From Lentiprolixibacter aurantiacus (GTDB lineage: Bacteria; Bacteroidota; Bacteroidia; Flavobacteriales; Flavobacteriaceae): 64,000 bases of DNA. The stretch covers positions 1 to 64,000 of the forward strand of contig NZ_JAPFQP010000004.1 in assembly GCF_026241225.1 (NCBI RefSeq), given 5' to 3'. The translations under genes and the position numbers were made by a program. Under the pieces are notes generated by a model. The model saw only the letters and a program-made list of their open reading frames with translations, did not search any database and was not told where the DNA came from. Below, one piece after another: positions 32,624-41,659 of the stretch (position 1 is its first letter; every line of letters begins with the position of its first letter).

Positions 32624-33970
32624 ATGGACGGATTACTCCCTTACATTCTTATCGGTCTGATTACCCTGGCAGTGGGGTTTTGGGCAGGACGCTATATTCA
32701 ATTACTACGCACCAAATCCGGACAAAGCGCCCTGGAAGAGCGGGAAAAACAATTGCATCACCAAATCAGCGGATTAGAACATCGTCTTGAAAAGGCAACT
32801 GCTGAAAATCAGGAACTGGGGCAAAAAAAAGAAGATCTCGGCTACCAATTAGTGCGCTACCAGGCCGATATGGATAACCTTCGGCAAAAAAATCAGGAAC
32901 ACAAGGAAGAGGTGGAAAAGCTACAGGAAAAATTCACCAAGGAATTCGAGAACCTGGCAAACAAAATCCTGGAGGAGAAAAGCAGCAAATTTACCAGGCA
33001 GAACAAGGAGAATCTGGAAAATATCCTGAATCCCCTGAAGGAAAAGATAAAAACCTTTGAGGACAAGGTAGAGAAAACCCATAAAGAAAGCATAGATTAC
33101 CACGCAGCCCTGCGGCAACAAATCTACGGGCTTAAGGAACTGAACGAACAAATGACGAAGGAGGCCACCAACCTGACTAAAGCCCTGAAGGGCGACAGTA
33201 AAATGCAGGGGAATTGGGGGGAACTGGTTTTGGAACGCGTACTGGAAAAATCGGGCCTGGAAAAGGACCGGGAATATACTGTGCAAAAAAGTTTTACACG
33301 CGAAGATGGCAGCAGGGTTATGCCTGATGTAATCATCAACCTGCCGGATGGCAAAAAAATGATCGTGGATTCCAAGGTGTCCCTGACAGATTACGAGCGC
33401 TACGTAAATGCCGAAGATGACCTAAGGCCCAAATTCCTGCAGGACCACGTGAATTCCCTCAAAAAACATGTGTCTGAACTATCTTCGAAAAAATATGAGG
33501 AATTGTACGAAATGGAAAGCCCGGACTTTGTGCTCATGTTTGTACCCATTGAGCCTGCCTTTGCCCTTGCAATTAACCACGATAACAACCTCTATAACCA
33601 GGCTTTCGAGAAAAACATTGTAATTGTAACCCCTTCAACCCTACTGGCAACACTACGCACCATAGATAGTATGTGGAACAATGAGAAACAGCAGCGGAAC
33701 GCCATTGAGATTGCCCGGCAGGCAGGCGCCCTGTATGATAAATTTGAAGGTTTCGTAACGGACCTGACCAGAGTGGGCCGTAAAATGGATGAGGCCAAAA
33801 GGGAGTACCAGGGGGCAATGAACAAACTGGTGGAAGGCCGTGGCAACATTATTACGAGTATTGAAAAGCTGAAGAAAATGGGTGCAAAAGCCAAGAAATC
33901 ACTACCGGAGCCTATCCTTAAAAGAGCAGAGGAAGACGAATTTGACCAGGAACCCAAGCTGAACCTTTAG
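32624..33970 (+). CDS. rmuC: DNA recombination protein RmuC
   Basis: This 448-residue protein has one N-terminal membrane helix (about 5-22), then a long coiled coil (about 30-170, Glu/Lys/Gln-rich). The conserved RmuC nuclease-like core follows: MQGNWGELVLERVLEKSGL, GSRVMPDVIINLPDGKKMIVDSKVSL and VTPSTLLATLRTI. RmuC limits DNA inversions at repeats and is grouped with PD-(D/E)xK-type proteins; the VMPDV...VDSKV segment fits that site. It is transcribed alone, with 67 bases after the btuD stop. Confidence 0.95.
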   Translation: MDGLLPYILIGLITLAVGFWAGRYIQLLRTKSGQSALEEREKQLHHQISGLEHRLEKATAENQELGQKKEDLGYQLVRYQADMDNLRQKNQEHKEEVEKLQEKFTKEFENLANKILEEKSSKFTRQNKENLENILNPLKEKIKTFEDKVEKTHKESIDYHAALRQQIYGLKELNEQMTKEATNLTKALKGDSKMQGNWGELVLERVLEKSGLEKDREYTVQKSFTREDGSRVMPDVIINLPDGKKMIVDSKVSLTDYERYVNAEDDLRPKFLQDHVNSLKKHVSELSSKKYEELYEMESPDFVLMFVPIEPAFALAINHDNNLYNQAFEKNIVIVTPSTLLATLRTIDSMWNNEKQQRNAIEIARQAGALYDKFEGFVTDLTRVGRKMDEAKREYQGAMNKLVEGRGNIITSIEKLKKMGAKAKKSLPEPILKRAEEDEFDQEPKLNL

Positions 33971-34021
33971 TATGTCTGCTGCAGCCGGAAGCCTCCTGAT
34001 AACCTGCCAATTAAAAAGAAT

Positions 34022-35419
34022 ATGAAAAACAGTTGTGATTTCGGATTGGTAGGTCTTGGCGTTATGGGAAGGAATCTCCTTCTGAATGCAGCCGGAAAAG
34101 GGTATAAGGTCTTTGGTTATGATCTGGACCGGAGCAAGGTAAACTCCTTATTGAGAGAAAATAATAGGAACTTTCAAATTCAGGCTTCTACAGATCCGGA
34201 GGAACTGGTCAATTCTTTAAGCAAACCCCGCAAGATAATGCTACTGGTGCCTGCCGGCAATGCAGTTGAATCAATTATTGAAAATTTGGAACCTTTACTG
34301 GATCCCGGAGATATTATCCTCGATGGCGGTAATTCCTTTTACCAGGATACCGAAAGGCGACAAAAATCCCTAGAAGAAAAAGGCATACATTTCCTCGGCG
34401 TTGGGGTTTCTGGTGGTGCGTTTGGTGCGCTTCACGGCCCAAGCATGATGCCGGGTGGAAGCAAATCCGCCTATGGACATGTAAGACCAATACTTGAAGC
34501 GCTGGCTTCAAAGTACAGGGGCGAACCGTGCGTGGCGTACCTGGGAACAGGATCATCTGGGCATTATGTAAAAATGGTGCACAACGGGATTGAATATGGG
34601 CTGATGCAGCTTATATCAGAATCCTATGGTTTTCTGAAGTGTCTTGGCAATTACTCCAATGCCCAATTTCATGAAATCTATGGTGAATGGAATTCAGGTC
34701 CCTTACAGTCCTATCTGATGGAGATCACATCTGCTATTTTCGCTAAACCGGATCCTTTGGGACAGGGAGCATTGCTGGATCAGATCCTGGACAGGGCCAG
34801 ACAAAAAGGCACCGGTAAATGGACATCACAAAACGCTATGGACCTGGGGATTGCGGTTCCTACAATTGATGCGGCCGTAAGGATGAGGGAAATATCTGCC
34901 GCTAAAGAAATGAGAGTGGAGGCTGGTAAAATCTATGAAAAATCCAACAGAAGCACGGAAGAGAACCTTCTGGATATTACAGGTGCCGCTCTGAGATTTG
35001 GCTATATCCTGACCTTTGCACAAGGGTTTCATCTGCTGAACAATGCCTCTGAAACTTATGGCTACGCTCTTGATTTGGCTAAAGTTAGCAAGATTTGGCG
35101 CTCTGGCTGTATTATTAGGTCTTCGCTGCTACAGGATATCGCTCATGCCTTTTCCGGTCCGGATTCGCCCGGGCACCTCTTGCTGTGCCCGGCTATAGTG
35201 GATCAGGTCAGGGATACCCTGCAACACACACGTATGATGGCATGTTTAGCTGCGCAAAATGGGATTGCCATTCCTGCCTTTTACAGTGCACTTGCCTATT
35301 TCGATGCATTTACCACAGCGGATCTCCCTATCAATCTGGTACAGGCACAGCGGGACTTTTTTGGTTCCCATACCTACGAACGCAAAGATCGTGAAGGAAA
35401 CTTCAGCACCGAATGGTAA
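34022..35419 (+). CDS. gnd: 6-phosphogluconate dehydrogenase (decarboxylating)
   Basis: This 465-residue enzyme oxidises 6-phosphogluconate to ribulose-5-phosphate and CO2 in the oxidative pentose phosphate path. NADP-binding GLGVMGRNL starts at residue 11; KMVHNGIEYG holds the catalytic Lys and Glu; KGTGKWTSQNAMDLG and the C-terminal QRDFFGSHTYER match the family. The usual SGGEEGARYGPS motif reads SGGAFGALHGPS, an unusual change next to the substrate site. zwf and pgl, often adjacent in Bacteroidota, are absent here. Confidence 0.94.
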   Translation: MKNSCDFGLVGLGVMGRNLLLNAAGKGYKVFGYDLDRSKVNSLLRENNRNFQIQASTDPEELVNSLSKPRKIMLLVPAGNAVESIIENLEPLLDPGDIILDGGNSFYQDTERRQKSLEEKGIHFLGVGVSGGAFGALHGPSMMPGGSKSAYGHVRPILEALASKYRGEPCVAYLGTGSSGHYVKMVHNGIEYGLMQLISESYGFLKCLGNYSNAQFHEIYGEWNSGPLQSYLMEITSAIFAKPDPLGQGALLDQILDRARQKGTGKWTSQNAMDLGIAVPTIDAAVRMREISAAKEMRVEAGKIYEKSNRSTEENLLDITGAALRFGYILTFAQGFHLLNNASETYGYALDLAKVSKIWRSGCIIRSSLLQDIAHAFSGPDSPGHLLLCPAIVDQVRDTLQHTRMMACLAAQNGIAIPAFYSALAYFDAFTTADLPINLVQAQRDFFGSHTYERKDREGNFSTEW

Positions 35420-35432
35420 AATAGCATAAAGC

Positions 35433-36287
35433 CTAGAAATTAAATACCCGGCTCAGGTTAAACCCGAAGTAAAAATCCCCTTCTCCCCAGTCGCCCCTGG
35501 CATTACCCAGAAATCCGCTCTCAAACGTAGGCTGAGCATTGGTGAAATGCAACTGAAATACATGCCCCCCTGTTTCTATATCCACCCCTATTGAAAGTGG
35601 GTTCACAAAGGGCGATCCCGACGCCCGGTTGAGATGCCAGCCGTAATCTATGTTGAGGCTTAACCTTTTGCTCAATTTATAACGACCACCAAATCCCAGC
35701 GCATATTGGGTATTTTCCTGCGGATCATAAGCTGTATATCCCTCATGGAAGATCGTAGGCATGAGCTGCAGGGACAGTCGGTCATTAACCTTTCGGGATA
35801 TCAGTAGCTGTTGGGTAACGGATACCCGATCGCTAAAATCTACCGGTCTCAGAATAAGGGCTTCCTCCAGGAGGGTATTTATGGCAAGCTGGCTGTAGCC
35901 CACAACCGTAAAAGGGAAGTCTTTATTCTGGGCCACAAAGCGATATTTTCCGGAGAAATCATAGGTCTTATTAAAAGAATTACGGGAAATGGAAATATTG
36001 ATATTATCTGTAATTCCGTAAAGAAGATGAAGCCGGGTATTGGCAAAATCCAGGCCAAAGAAGTCGTCAAAACCATTTTTGATGCTTCCAAAACGGTGTG
36101 AAACCACAAAATAAAATTCGCGCTTATAGAGCAATTTGGTAGACTCAAAATTCACAATCTTAAGCCCTTTAAAGGCAGCTGTGGCAGCGGCATTCTCATC
36201 CTTGTCTATTTGATCCAGCAGATCCTGCTGAGCCCTGGCTGTCAGTGCAAAAAAGAGCAAACCGATAAAAATCATACATTTCTTCAT
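35433..36287 (-). CDS. DUF5777 family beta-barrel protein
   Basis: This 284-residue protein has a signal peptide (KKCMIFIGLLFFALTARAQQ), then alternating amphipathic strands typical of an outer-membrane beta-barrel, ending in Phe (SRVFNF), as barrel proteins often do. I recognise it as DUF5777 from FESTKLLYKREFYFVVSHRFGSI and HLLYGITDNINISISRNS. In other Bacteroidota these proteins occur beside YceI and cytochrome genes, and here a YceI gene lies divergently at 36425. Function unknown. Confidence 0.85.
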   Translation of the reverse strand: MKKCMIFIGLLFFALTARAQQDLLDQIDKDENAAATAAFKGLKIVNFESTKLLYKREFYFVVSHRFGSIKNGFDDFFGLDFANTRLHLLYGITDNINISISRNSFNKTYDFSGKYRFVAQNKDFPFTVVGYSQLAINTLLEEALILRPVDFSDRVSVTQQLLISRKVNDRLSLQLMPTIFHEGYTAYDPQENTQYALGFGGRYKLSKRLSLNIDYGWHLNRASGSPFVNPLSIGVDIETGGHVFQLHFTNAQPTFESGFLGNARGDWGEGDFYFGFNLSRVFNF

Positions 36288-36424
36288 ATCCTTCTATGTG
36301 TAATTGTATAGGCCCCGTATTAAACTTACAAAGAATCCTTTTAAGCCTGTTTATTTATCCAATCATTATAGCAACAAGGACAATATTCAGGATGAAATTA
36401 CGTACTATCCCTATATCAGTGGAG

Positions 36425-36979
36425 ATGAGGCAGTACCGAATTCTAATATTGTTTATTCTTTTCACCTTGCAGGGGAATCAAATTGCACTGGGGCAGGATG
36501 TTTACAAAACTTCATCCGGACAGGTCGAATTCAACGCTTCTACCCCACTGGAGGATATCAGGGCCGTCAACAAAAAGGTCAATGTCATCTTAAAAGAGAC
36601 GGGCGATCTGGCCGTGGTATTGCTGGTTGGCGAATTTGAATTCCGCAGGAAGCTCATGCAGGAGCACTTCAATGAAAATTACCTGGAATCCGACACCTAT
36701 CCAAAGAGTTATTTCCTAGGAAAAATAATGGAAGCGAATCTTTCCGCTGTTGATGAAAAACCAGTAGCAATAAAAATCACCGGAGAGCTTAGTTTACACG
36801 GGATAAAGAAAAGAGTAACTGTTCCGGGAACCATTTTAAGAAACAGTGCCGGGATTCTTCTTAAAAGCTCCTTTATTATCCGTCCGGAGGAGTACAAGGT
36901 GGAAATCCCAAGCCTGATGTTTAAAAAAATTGCCAGGGAAGTGGAAGTTAATTTTTCGTTCCAGCTACCCCGGCAATAA
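36425..36979 (+). CDS. YceI family periplasmic protein
   Basis: This 184-residue secreted lipocalin-like protein of the YceI family has a signal peptide from the start at 36425 (MRQYRILILFILFTLQGNQI, cleaved after ALGQ). The frame is open further upstream to 36296, with another ATG at 36392, but these add non-signal sequence. Family features are YKTSSGQVEFNASTPLEDI, a long mid-strand FEFRRKLMQEHFNENYLES and KITGELSLHGIKKRVTVPG. YceI proteins bind isoprenoid-type hydrophobic ligands. Confidence 0.88.
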   Translation: MRQYRILILFILFTLQGNQIALGQDVYKTSSGQVEFNASTPLEDIRAVNKKVNVILKETGDLAVVLLVGEFEFRRKLMQEHFNENYLESDTYPKSYFLGKIMEANLSAVDEKPVAIKITGELSLHGIKKRVTVPGTILRNSAGILLKSSFIIRPEEYKVEIPSLMFKKIAREVEVNFSFQLPRQ

Positions 36980-36999
36980 ATTATTCTGAGCTTATTTCC

Positions 37000-39852
37000 C
37001 TATTTGCTCAGGTACATCTTCCTCCTGGCGTAGAGGTTATAAAATTCATCATCCTTAAGGCTATCAATAAAGAGTATGCTCTCGCCAGTACTTTTCATTT
37101 CAGGTCCGAGATTCTTGTTCACGTTCGGGAACTTATTGAAAGAGAAAACCGGCTGTTTGATTGCAAAACCTTCCAGTTGGGGATTGAATTTGAAATCAGA
37201 TAGTTTGTTGTGCCCCAGCATGATCTTGGTTGCAAAGTTTACATAGGGTTCTCCATAGGCTTTCGCAATGAAAGGTACGGTCCTGGAAGCCCTGGGGTTT
37301 GCCTCAATAATATAAACCATATCGTCCTTGATTGCGAACTGAATATTGATCAGTCCCACTGTATTTAAGGCAAGTGCAATCTTCTTGGTGTGGTCCTTAA
37401 TTTGCTGCAAAACAAATTCACCCAGGTTAAAGGGGGGCAATGTGGCGTTAGAGTCTCCAGAATGGATGCCACAGGGTTCTATGTGCTCCATAATTCCTAT
37501 GATCTGCACGTTTTCACCATCACAAATGGCGTCGGCCTCAGCTTCAATGGCTCCATCCAGGTAGTGGTCCAGCAGCAATTTGTTATTTGGAATTTTCTTG
37601 AGTAGTCCAACCACATGCGCCTCCAGTTCCTCTTTGTTGATCACGATCTTCATTCCCTGTCCCCCAAGTACATAGGACGGGCGAACCAGCAGGGGGAATT
37701 TTAACTCATCTGCAAGTGCCAGTGCTTCATCTGCGCTTTCGGCCACCCCGAATTGAGGGTAAGGGATATCGTTTTCCTTAAGCAGTGTAGAGAAACTACC
37801 ACGATCTTCCGCCAGGTCAAGTGATTTAAAACTGGTTCCAATAATCTTGATGCCATATCGGTCCAGTTTTTCTGCCAGCTTCAGGGCAGTTTGTCCGCCC
37901 AGTTGCACGATCACGCCTTCAGGTTTCTCGTGCCGGATAATATCGTAAATGTGTTCCCAGAATACCGGTTCAAAATACAATTTGTCTGCCGTATCAAAGT
38001 CAGTAGATACGGTCTCCGGGTTACAGTTGATCATTATGGTTTCATAGCCGCATTCCGCAGCGGCCAGTACTCCGTGTACACAACAATAGTCGAATTCTAT
38101 CCCCTGCCCGATCCTGTTGGGGCCTGAACCCAGCACAACAATTTTCTTGCGATCCGTTACCTCGCTATCGTTGGCCACATAGCGTTCCCCTTCCGGAGTC
38201 TCAACCTCCTCTTCAAAGGTTGAATAGTAGTAAGGCGTCATGGCCTTAAACTCAGCGGCACAGGTATCTACCAGTTTATAAACCCTGTTGATCCCCAATT
38301 GTGTGCGCTTCTCATGCACCTCGCTTTCATAACAATCCAGCATGTATGCAATCTGCCGGTCTGCAAATCCTTTTTGCTTTGCTTCCAGCAGCAATTCCTT
38401 GGTCACCGTTTCTACGGAATACTTGGTAATTTCCTGTTCAAGGTGATGTAATTCCTCGTATTGTTTAAGGAACCACATGTCTATTTTGGTAATATCGTGG
38501 ATACGACTCAGGGGGATCCCGAGCTGTATAGCATCATAGATGACAAAAACCCTGTCCCAGCTGGCATACGTGAGTTTACTGATGATGGTATCATAATCCG
38601 TATGGCCTTTGCCGTCAGCTCCCAATCCATTGCGTTTGATCTCGAGGGATTGCGTGGCCTTGTGCAGGGCCTCCTGAAAGGAGCGCCCAATACCCATTAC
38701 CTCCCCAACAGATTTCATCTGCAATCCCAGGGTACGGTCAGAGCCTTCAAATTTATCGAAATTCCATCTGGGTATTTTTACGATAACATAATCGAGTGTA
38801 GGCTCAAAAAGGGCCGAGGTTGATTTAGTGATCTGATTTTCAAGTTCATCCAGGGAATAGCCTATTGCCAGTTTTGAAGCAACCTTGGCAATCGGATAAC
38901 CCGTTGCTTTGGAAGCAAGTGCAGAAGAACGGGAAACCCTGGGATTGATCTCGATGGCAATGATGTCTTCCTCTTCATCAGGGCTTACAGCAAACTGTAC
39001 ATTGCAGCCTCCGGCAAACTCCCCTATGCTCCTCATCATCTTTATAGCCATATCCCGCATGCGCTGGAAGGTTCTATCAGACAGTGTCATGGCTGGGGCT
39101 ACGGTTATTGAGTCACCGGTATGGATTCCCATAGGGTCCATGTTTTCAATGGTACATATAATAACAACATTATCGTTCTTATCACGCAAGAGCTCCAACT
39201 CATATTCCTTCCATCCGATCAGGGCCTTGTCTATCATGACCTCGTGGATTGGGGAAACTTCCAGACCCCTGCTGAGCAGTTCATCGAAATCCTTGGGGTC
39301 GTGTACAATAGAAGCTCCTGCCCCACCAAGGGTGTACGAAGCCCGGATAACCAATGGGAAGCCAAACTCCTGGGCGATTTCCTTTCCTTTTAGGAATGAA
39401 GTAGCTGACGCCTGGGGAGGCATGCCTATGCCTATTTTGGTCATTAGCTCCCGGAACTTCTCCCTGTCCTCGGTAATGTTGATTGCATCGATGTCCACTC
39501 CGATAATTTCCACGCCAAAATCTTCCCAGATACCTTTTTCATCCGCCTCGATACAAAGGTTCAATGCCGTTTGTCCACCCATAGTTGGCAATACTGCATC
39601 TATTTGAGGGTGTTCTTTCAGGATCTTTATTATAGACCTGGTATTCAGTGGCAAAAGATAGACATGGTCTGCCATGGACGGATCCGTCATGATCGTGGCC
39701 GGGTTGCTGTTGATCAATATGGTCTCAATCCCGTCTTCCCTGAGGGAACGAAGGGCCTGTGATCCGGAGTAATCAAATTCACATGCTTGTCCGATAATAA
39801 TTGGGCCTGATCCGATGATCAGGATGGAGTTCAGGTCTTTTCTTTTAGGCAT
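37000..39852 (-). CDS. carB: Carbamoyl-phosphate synthase large subunit, without C-terminal allosteric domain
   Basis: This 950-residue enzyme makes carbamoyl phosphate for arginine and pyrimidine synthesis with CarA. It has two tandem halves, each with a pre-ATP-grasp Rossmann domain (LIIGSGPIIIGQACEFDYSG at the start and VLGSGPNRIGQGIEFDYCC in the second half) and an ATP-grasp fold. It ends at SILFIDSLKDDEFYNLYARR, so the C-terminal MGS-like domain of about 120 residues (E. coli CarB has 1073) that binds UMP and ornithine is missing. I recall this length from other Flavobacteriaceae. carA is not nearby. It lies downstream of rpmH and its terminator. Confidence 0.95.
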   Translation of the reverse strand: MPKRKDLNSILIIGSGPIIIGQACEFDYSGSQALRSLREDGIETILINSNPATIMTDPSMADHVYLLPLNTRSIIKILKEHPQIDAVLPTMGGQTALNLCIEADEKGIWEDFGVEIIGVDIDAINITEDREKFRELMTKIGIGMPPQASATSFLKGKEIAQEFGFPLVIRASYTLGGAGASIVHDPKDFDELLSRGLEVSPIHEVMIDKALIGWKEYELELLRDKNDNVVIICTIENMDPMGIHTGDSITVAPAMTLSDRTFQRMRDMAIKMMRSIGEFAGGCNVQFAVSPDEEEDIIAIEINPRVSRSSALASKATGYPIAKVASKLAIGYSLDELENQITKSTSALFEPTLDYVIVKIPRWNFDKFEGSDRTLGLQMKSVGEVMGIGRSFQEALHKATQSLEIKRNGLGADGKGHTDYDTIISKLTYASWDRVFVIYDAIQLGIPLSRIHDITKIDMWFLKQYEELHHLEQEITKYSVETVTKELLLEAKQKGFADRQIAYMLDCYESEVHEKRTQLGINRVYKLVDTCAAEFKAMTPYYYSTFEEEVETPEGERYVANDSEVTDRKKIVVLGSGPNRIGQGIEFDYCCVHGVLAAAECGYETIMINCNPETVSTDFDTADKLYFEPVFWEHIYDIIRHEKPEGVIVQLGGQTALKLAEKLDRYGIKIIGTSFKSLDLAEDRGSFSTLLKENDIPYPQFGVAESADEALALADELKFPLLVRPSYVLGGQGMKIVINKEELEAHVVGLLKKIPNNKLLLDHYLDGAIEAEADAICDGENVQIIGIMEHIEPCGIHSGDSNATLPPFNLGEFVLQQIKDHTKKIALALNTVGLINIQFAIKDDMVYIIEANPRASRTVPFIAKAYGEPYVNFATKIMLGHNKLSDFKFNPQLEGFAIKQPVFSFNKFPNVNKNLGPEMKSTGESILFIDSLKDDEFYNLYARRKMYLSK

Positions 39853-39879
39853 TTTTAATAGGCGTTGTTAAGTATGGAT

Positions 39880-39915
39880 AAAAAAAAGGTGTTACTGTTG
39901 AAAAGTAACACCTTT
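39880..39915 (-). terminator. Terminator after rpmH
   Basis: A 12-bp stem (39885-39896 with 39904-39915, 7-base loop) is followed on the minus strand by a T-run. It lies only 27 bases before the carB ATG, so it may also act as an attenuator for carB read-through. Confidence 0.88.
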
Positions 39916-39938
39916 ATCAATATTCTGGAATATGATCA

Positions 39939-40097
39939 TTATTTTTTGTGTCTCGGCTCTGAGGATACGGTTAATTTTTTCCTTCCTTTAGCCCTTCTCC
40001 TGGCCAATACTTTCCTTCCGTTAGCAGAAGCCATTCGCTCTCTGAAACCGTGCTTGTTTTTTCTCTTCCTTTTGGAAGGTTGAAATGTTCTTTTCAT
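39939..40097 (-). CDS. rpmH: 50S ribosomal protein L34
   Basis: This 52-residue, extremely basic ribosomal protein begins [20 protein letters not shown], the classic L34 start, and continues [20 protein letters not shown]. It ends PRHKK, slightly longer than E. coli L34 (46 residues). It has a textbook Bacteroidetes promoter at 40157-40187 and a strong terminator downstream. It is not next to rnpA or dnaA, where rpmH sits in many bacteria; carB is the next gene. Confidence 0.97.
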   Translation of the reverse strand: MKRTFQPSKRKRKNKHGFRERMASANGRKVLARRRAKGRKKLTVSSEPRHKK

Positions 40098-40156
40098 AAC
40101 TGAAGATTAATTGCGGACAATTAAAAGTCCTTATTGACCATGCAAAATTCTGGGCG

Positions 40157-40187
40157 CAAATATACGAAGAGTTTTTGCTTTGCCAAA
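40157..40187 (-). promoter_or_regulatory. rpmH promoter (TTTG n19 TATATTTG)
   Basis: On the minus strand -33 TTTG (40187-40184), a 19-base spacer and -7 TATATTTG (40164-40157) match the Bacteroidetes housekeeping consensus fully. It is the best promoter in the window. Confidence 0.8.
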
Positions 40188-40219
40188 TCGATTGCTAAAA
40201 TTATTCGGTATAGTTTTAC

Positions 40220-40227
40220 TACTTTTG
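40220..40227 (+). promoter_or_regulatory. -7 promoter element TACTTTTG
   Basis: A perfect TAnnTTTG match lies 28 bases before the ATG at 40256, divergent from the rpmH promoter. Confidence 0.5.
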
Positions 40228-40255
40228 CAGTTAATAAGAAAGCCCCCGCAGAATA

Positions 40256-41137
40256 ATGAAAAATGCAATCATATTTGTCTTGTTTTTGCTGCTATCCACA
40301 ACAGCAGTGTCACAGACAAATTTGCAGTATAACCTCAAAGAAGGAGAGGTATATAAGATAAAACAGGAAGCTCAGCAGGTTATCCTGCAGGAAATGGATG
40401 GTGCTGTGCATGAGCTTACCAACAAGATCACGGGATTGCTGGAATTCCAGGTAATCAAAGAGAGGGATACCACTTTCGAAATAGATCTTTTTTTCAGGGA
40501 CCTCAGCCTGGTGATGACTTCGAGCATTCAGGGCGAACTGATGAACGTTAAGGCAAGTGAAGTTGACGAAAACGATATTCAATCCAAGATATTCAACAGT
40601 CTGCTAAACGAACCGGTCCATATGATCCTTAGTAAGAACGGAGATATACTGGAAGTGACGGGGGGAGACAGTCTGGTTATAAAAATGTCCGGGGCATCCG
40701 GTATTACAGATGAGTTTTCTCTGAATATGATGAAGAAGTCCCTGGAGCGGGAGTTTGGATCCGAAGCCTTATCTAACAGCTACGAGCAAATGACATTTAT
40801 CTATCCCAGCAAGCCGGTTCGTGTGGGTGAAAGCTGGAAAAATGAATACCAGGGGAAATTATCTGCCAGGAATTCCTGGTTGCTTGAAGCATTATCGGAG
40901 AGCACGGCTACCATTAAAGGAGAAGCAGATATCACTATGGATGTTTCCGAGCCCATATCAACCATGAAACTCGACGGTTCACAATCTACATGGATCAAAA
41001 CAGATTTACTTTCTGGTTTTATCGTTTCCATGAAAGTTGAGGGATCATCAAAAGGGGTTACTATAATGGCCCAAATGGGAAATGCGGAAATCCCCACTAG
41101 TATTCAATCGGTTACTACTTACGAATTAATTCAATAG
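40256..41137 (+). CDS. Secreted protein, DUF6263-like
   Basis: This 293-residue protein has a signal peptide (KNAIIFVLFLLLSTTAVSQ). The mature part is rich in beta strands, with LQYNLKEGEVYKIKQEAQQVI at its start, a central EVTGGDSL, and FIYPSKPVRVGESWKNEYQGKL in the second half. These features fit the DUF6263 family, whose role is unknown. No lipobox is seen, so it is periplasmic or secreted. Six bases separate it from the TPR-like membrane protein gene, so they are probably an operon. Confidence 0.72.
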   Translation: MKNAIIFVLFLLLSTTAVSQTNLQYNLKEGEVYKIKQEAQQVILQEMDGAVHELTNKITGLLEFQVIKERDTTFEIDLFFRDLSLVMTSSIQGELMNVKASEVDENDIQSKIFNSLLNEPVHMILSKNGDILEVTGGDSLVIKMSGASGITDEFSLNMMKKSLEREFGSEALSNSYEQMTFIYPSKPVRVGESWKNEYQGKLSARNSWLLEALSESTATIKGEADITMDVSEPISTMKLDGSQSTWIKTDLLSGFIVSMKVEGSSKGVTIMAQMGNAEIPTSIQSVTTYELIQ

Positions 41138-41143
41138 ACAACT

Positions 41144-41659
41144 ATGTTTCACAAAAATATTAAGCTGGTTATTACTTTTCTAATTGTGGCTTACGCCGGA
41201 TACCAATTCTACGAAGGCTATATTGGCAATGGAATATTCCTGGTCCTGTTCTCCCTGGTTTTTGTGTTCTTTTATTTCCGGAATGAGATCATATTACTCG
41301 CATTCTTAAGGATGCGGAAGCAGGATCTTGAAGGCACCCAGAAATGGCTTACCAAAATAAAGAACCCGGAAGCCGCCCTTACCCGGAAACAACAGGGTTA
41401 TTACAACTACCTGCATGGAATAATCTACTCCCAGAAAAACCTTACCCAGGCAGAAAAATTCTTCAGGAAAGCCCTTAAGTTAGGGCTTAATATGGACTAT
41501 GACGTGGCGATGGCCAAATTAAGCCTTGCCGGGATTGCCCTGCAGAAGAGGAGAAAAAGGGAAGCCACTTTATTGTTGCAGGAGGCCAAGAAGCTCGACA
41601 AAAACAACATGCTTACCGAACAGATAAAGATGATGCAGCAACAGATGAAGCGTATCTGA
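41144..41659 (+). CDS. Membrane protein with TPR-like C-terminal region
   Basis: This 171-residue protein has two N-terminal hydrophobic helices (about 7-22 and 30-47). A soluble helical region follows, with a TPR-like pair (YYNYLHGIIYSQKNLTQAEKFFRKALKLG and AKLSLAGIALQKRRKREATLLLQEAKKLDKNN taken as separate helices). It probably scaffolds a complex at the membrane. Its stop abuts that of the lytic transglycosylase gene on the other strand with no gap. No family name is given with confidence. Confidence 0.72.
   Translation: MFHKNIKLVITFLIVAYAGYQFYEGYIGNGIFLVLFSLVFVFFYFRNEIILLAFLRMRKQDLEGTQKWLTKIKNPEAALTRKQQGYYNYLHGIIYSQKNLTQAEKFFRKALKLGLNMDYDVAMAKLSLAGIALQKRRKREATLLLQEAKKLDKNNMLTEQIKMMQQQMKRI

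Noticed and set aside
38909-39607. Open frame of 232 codons antisense to carB
   Set aside because: It is opposite a highly conserved enzyme; the long frame is explained by codon bias of carB on the other strand.
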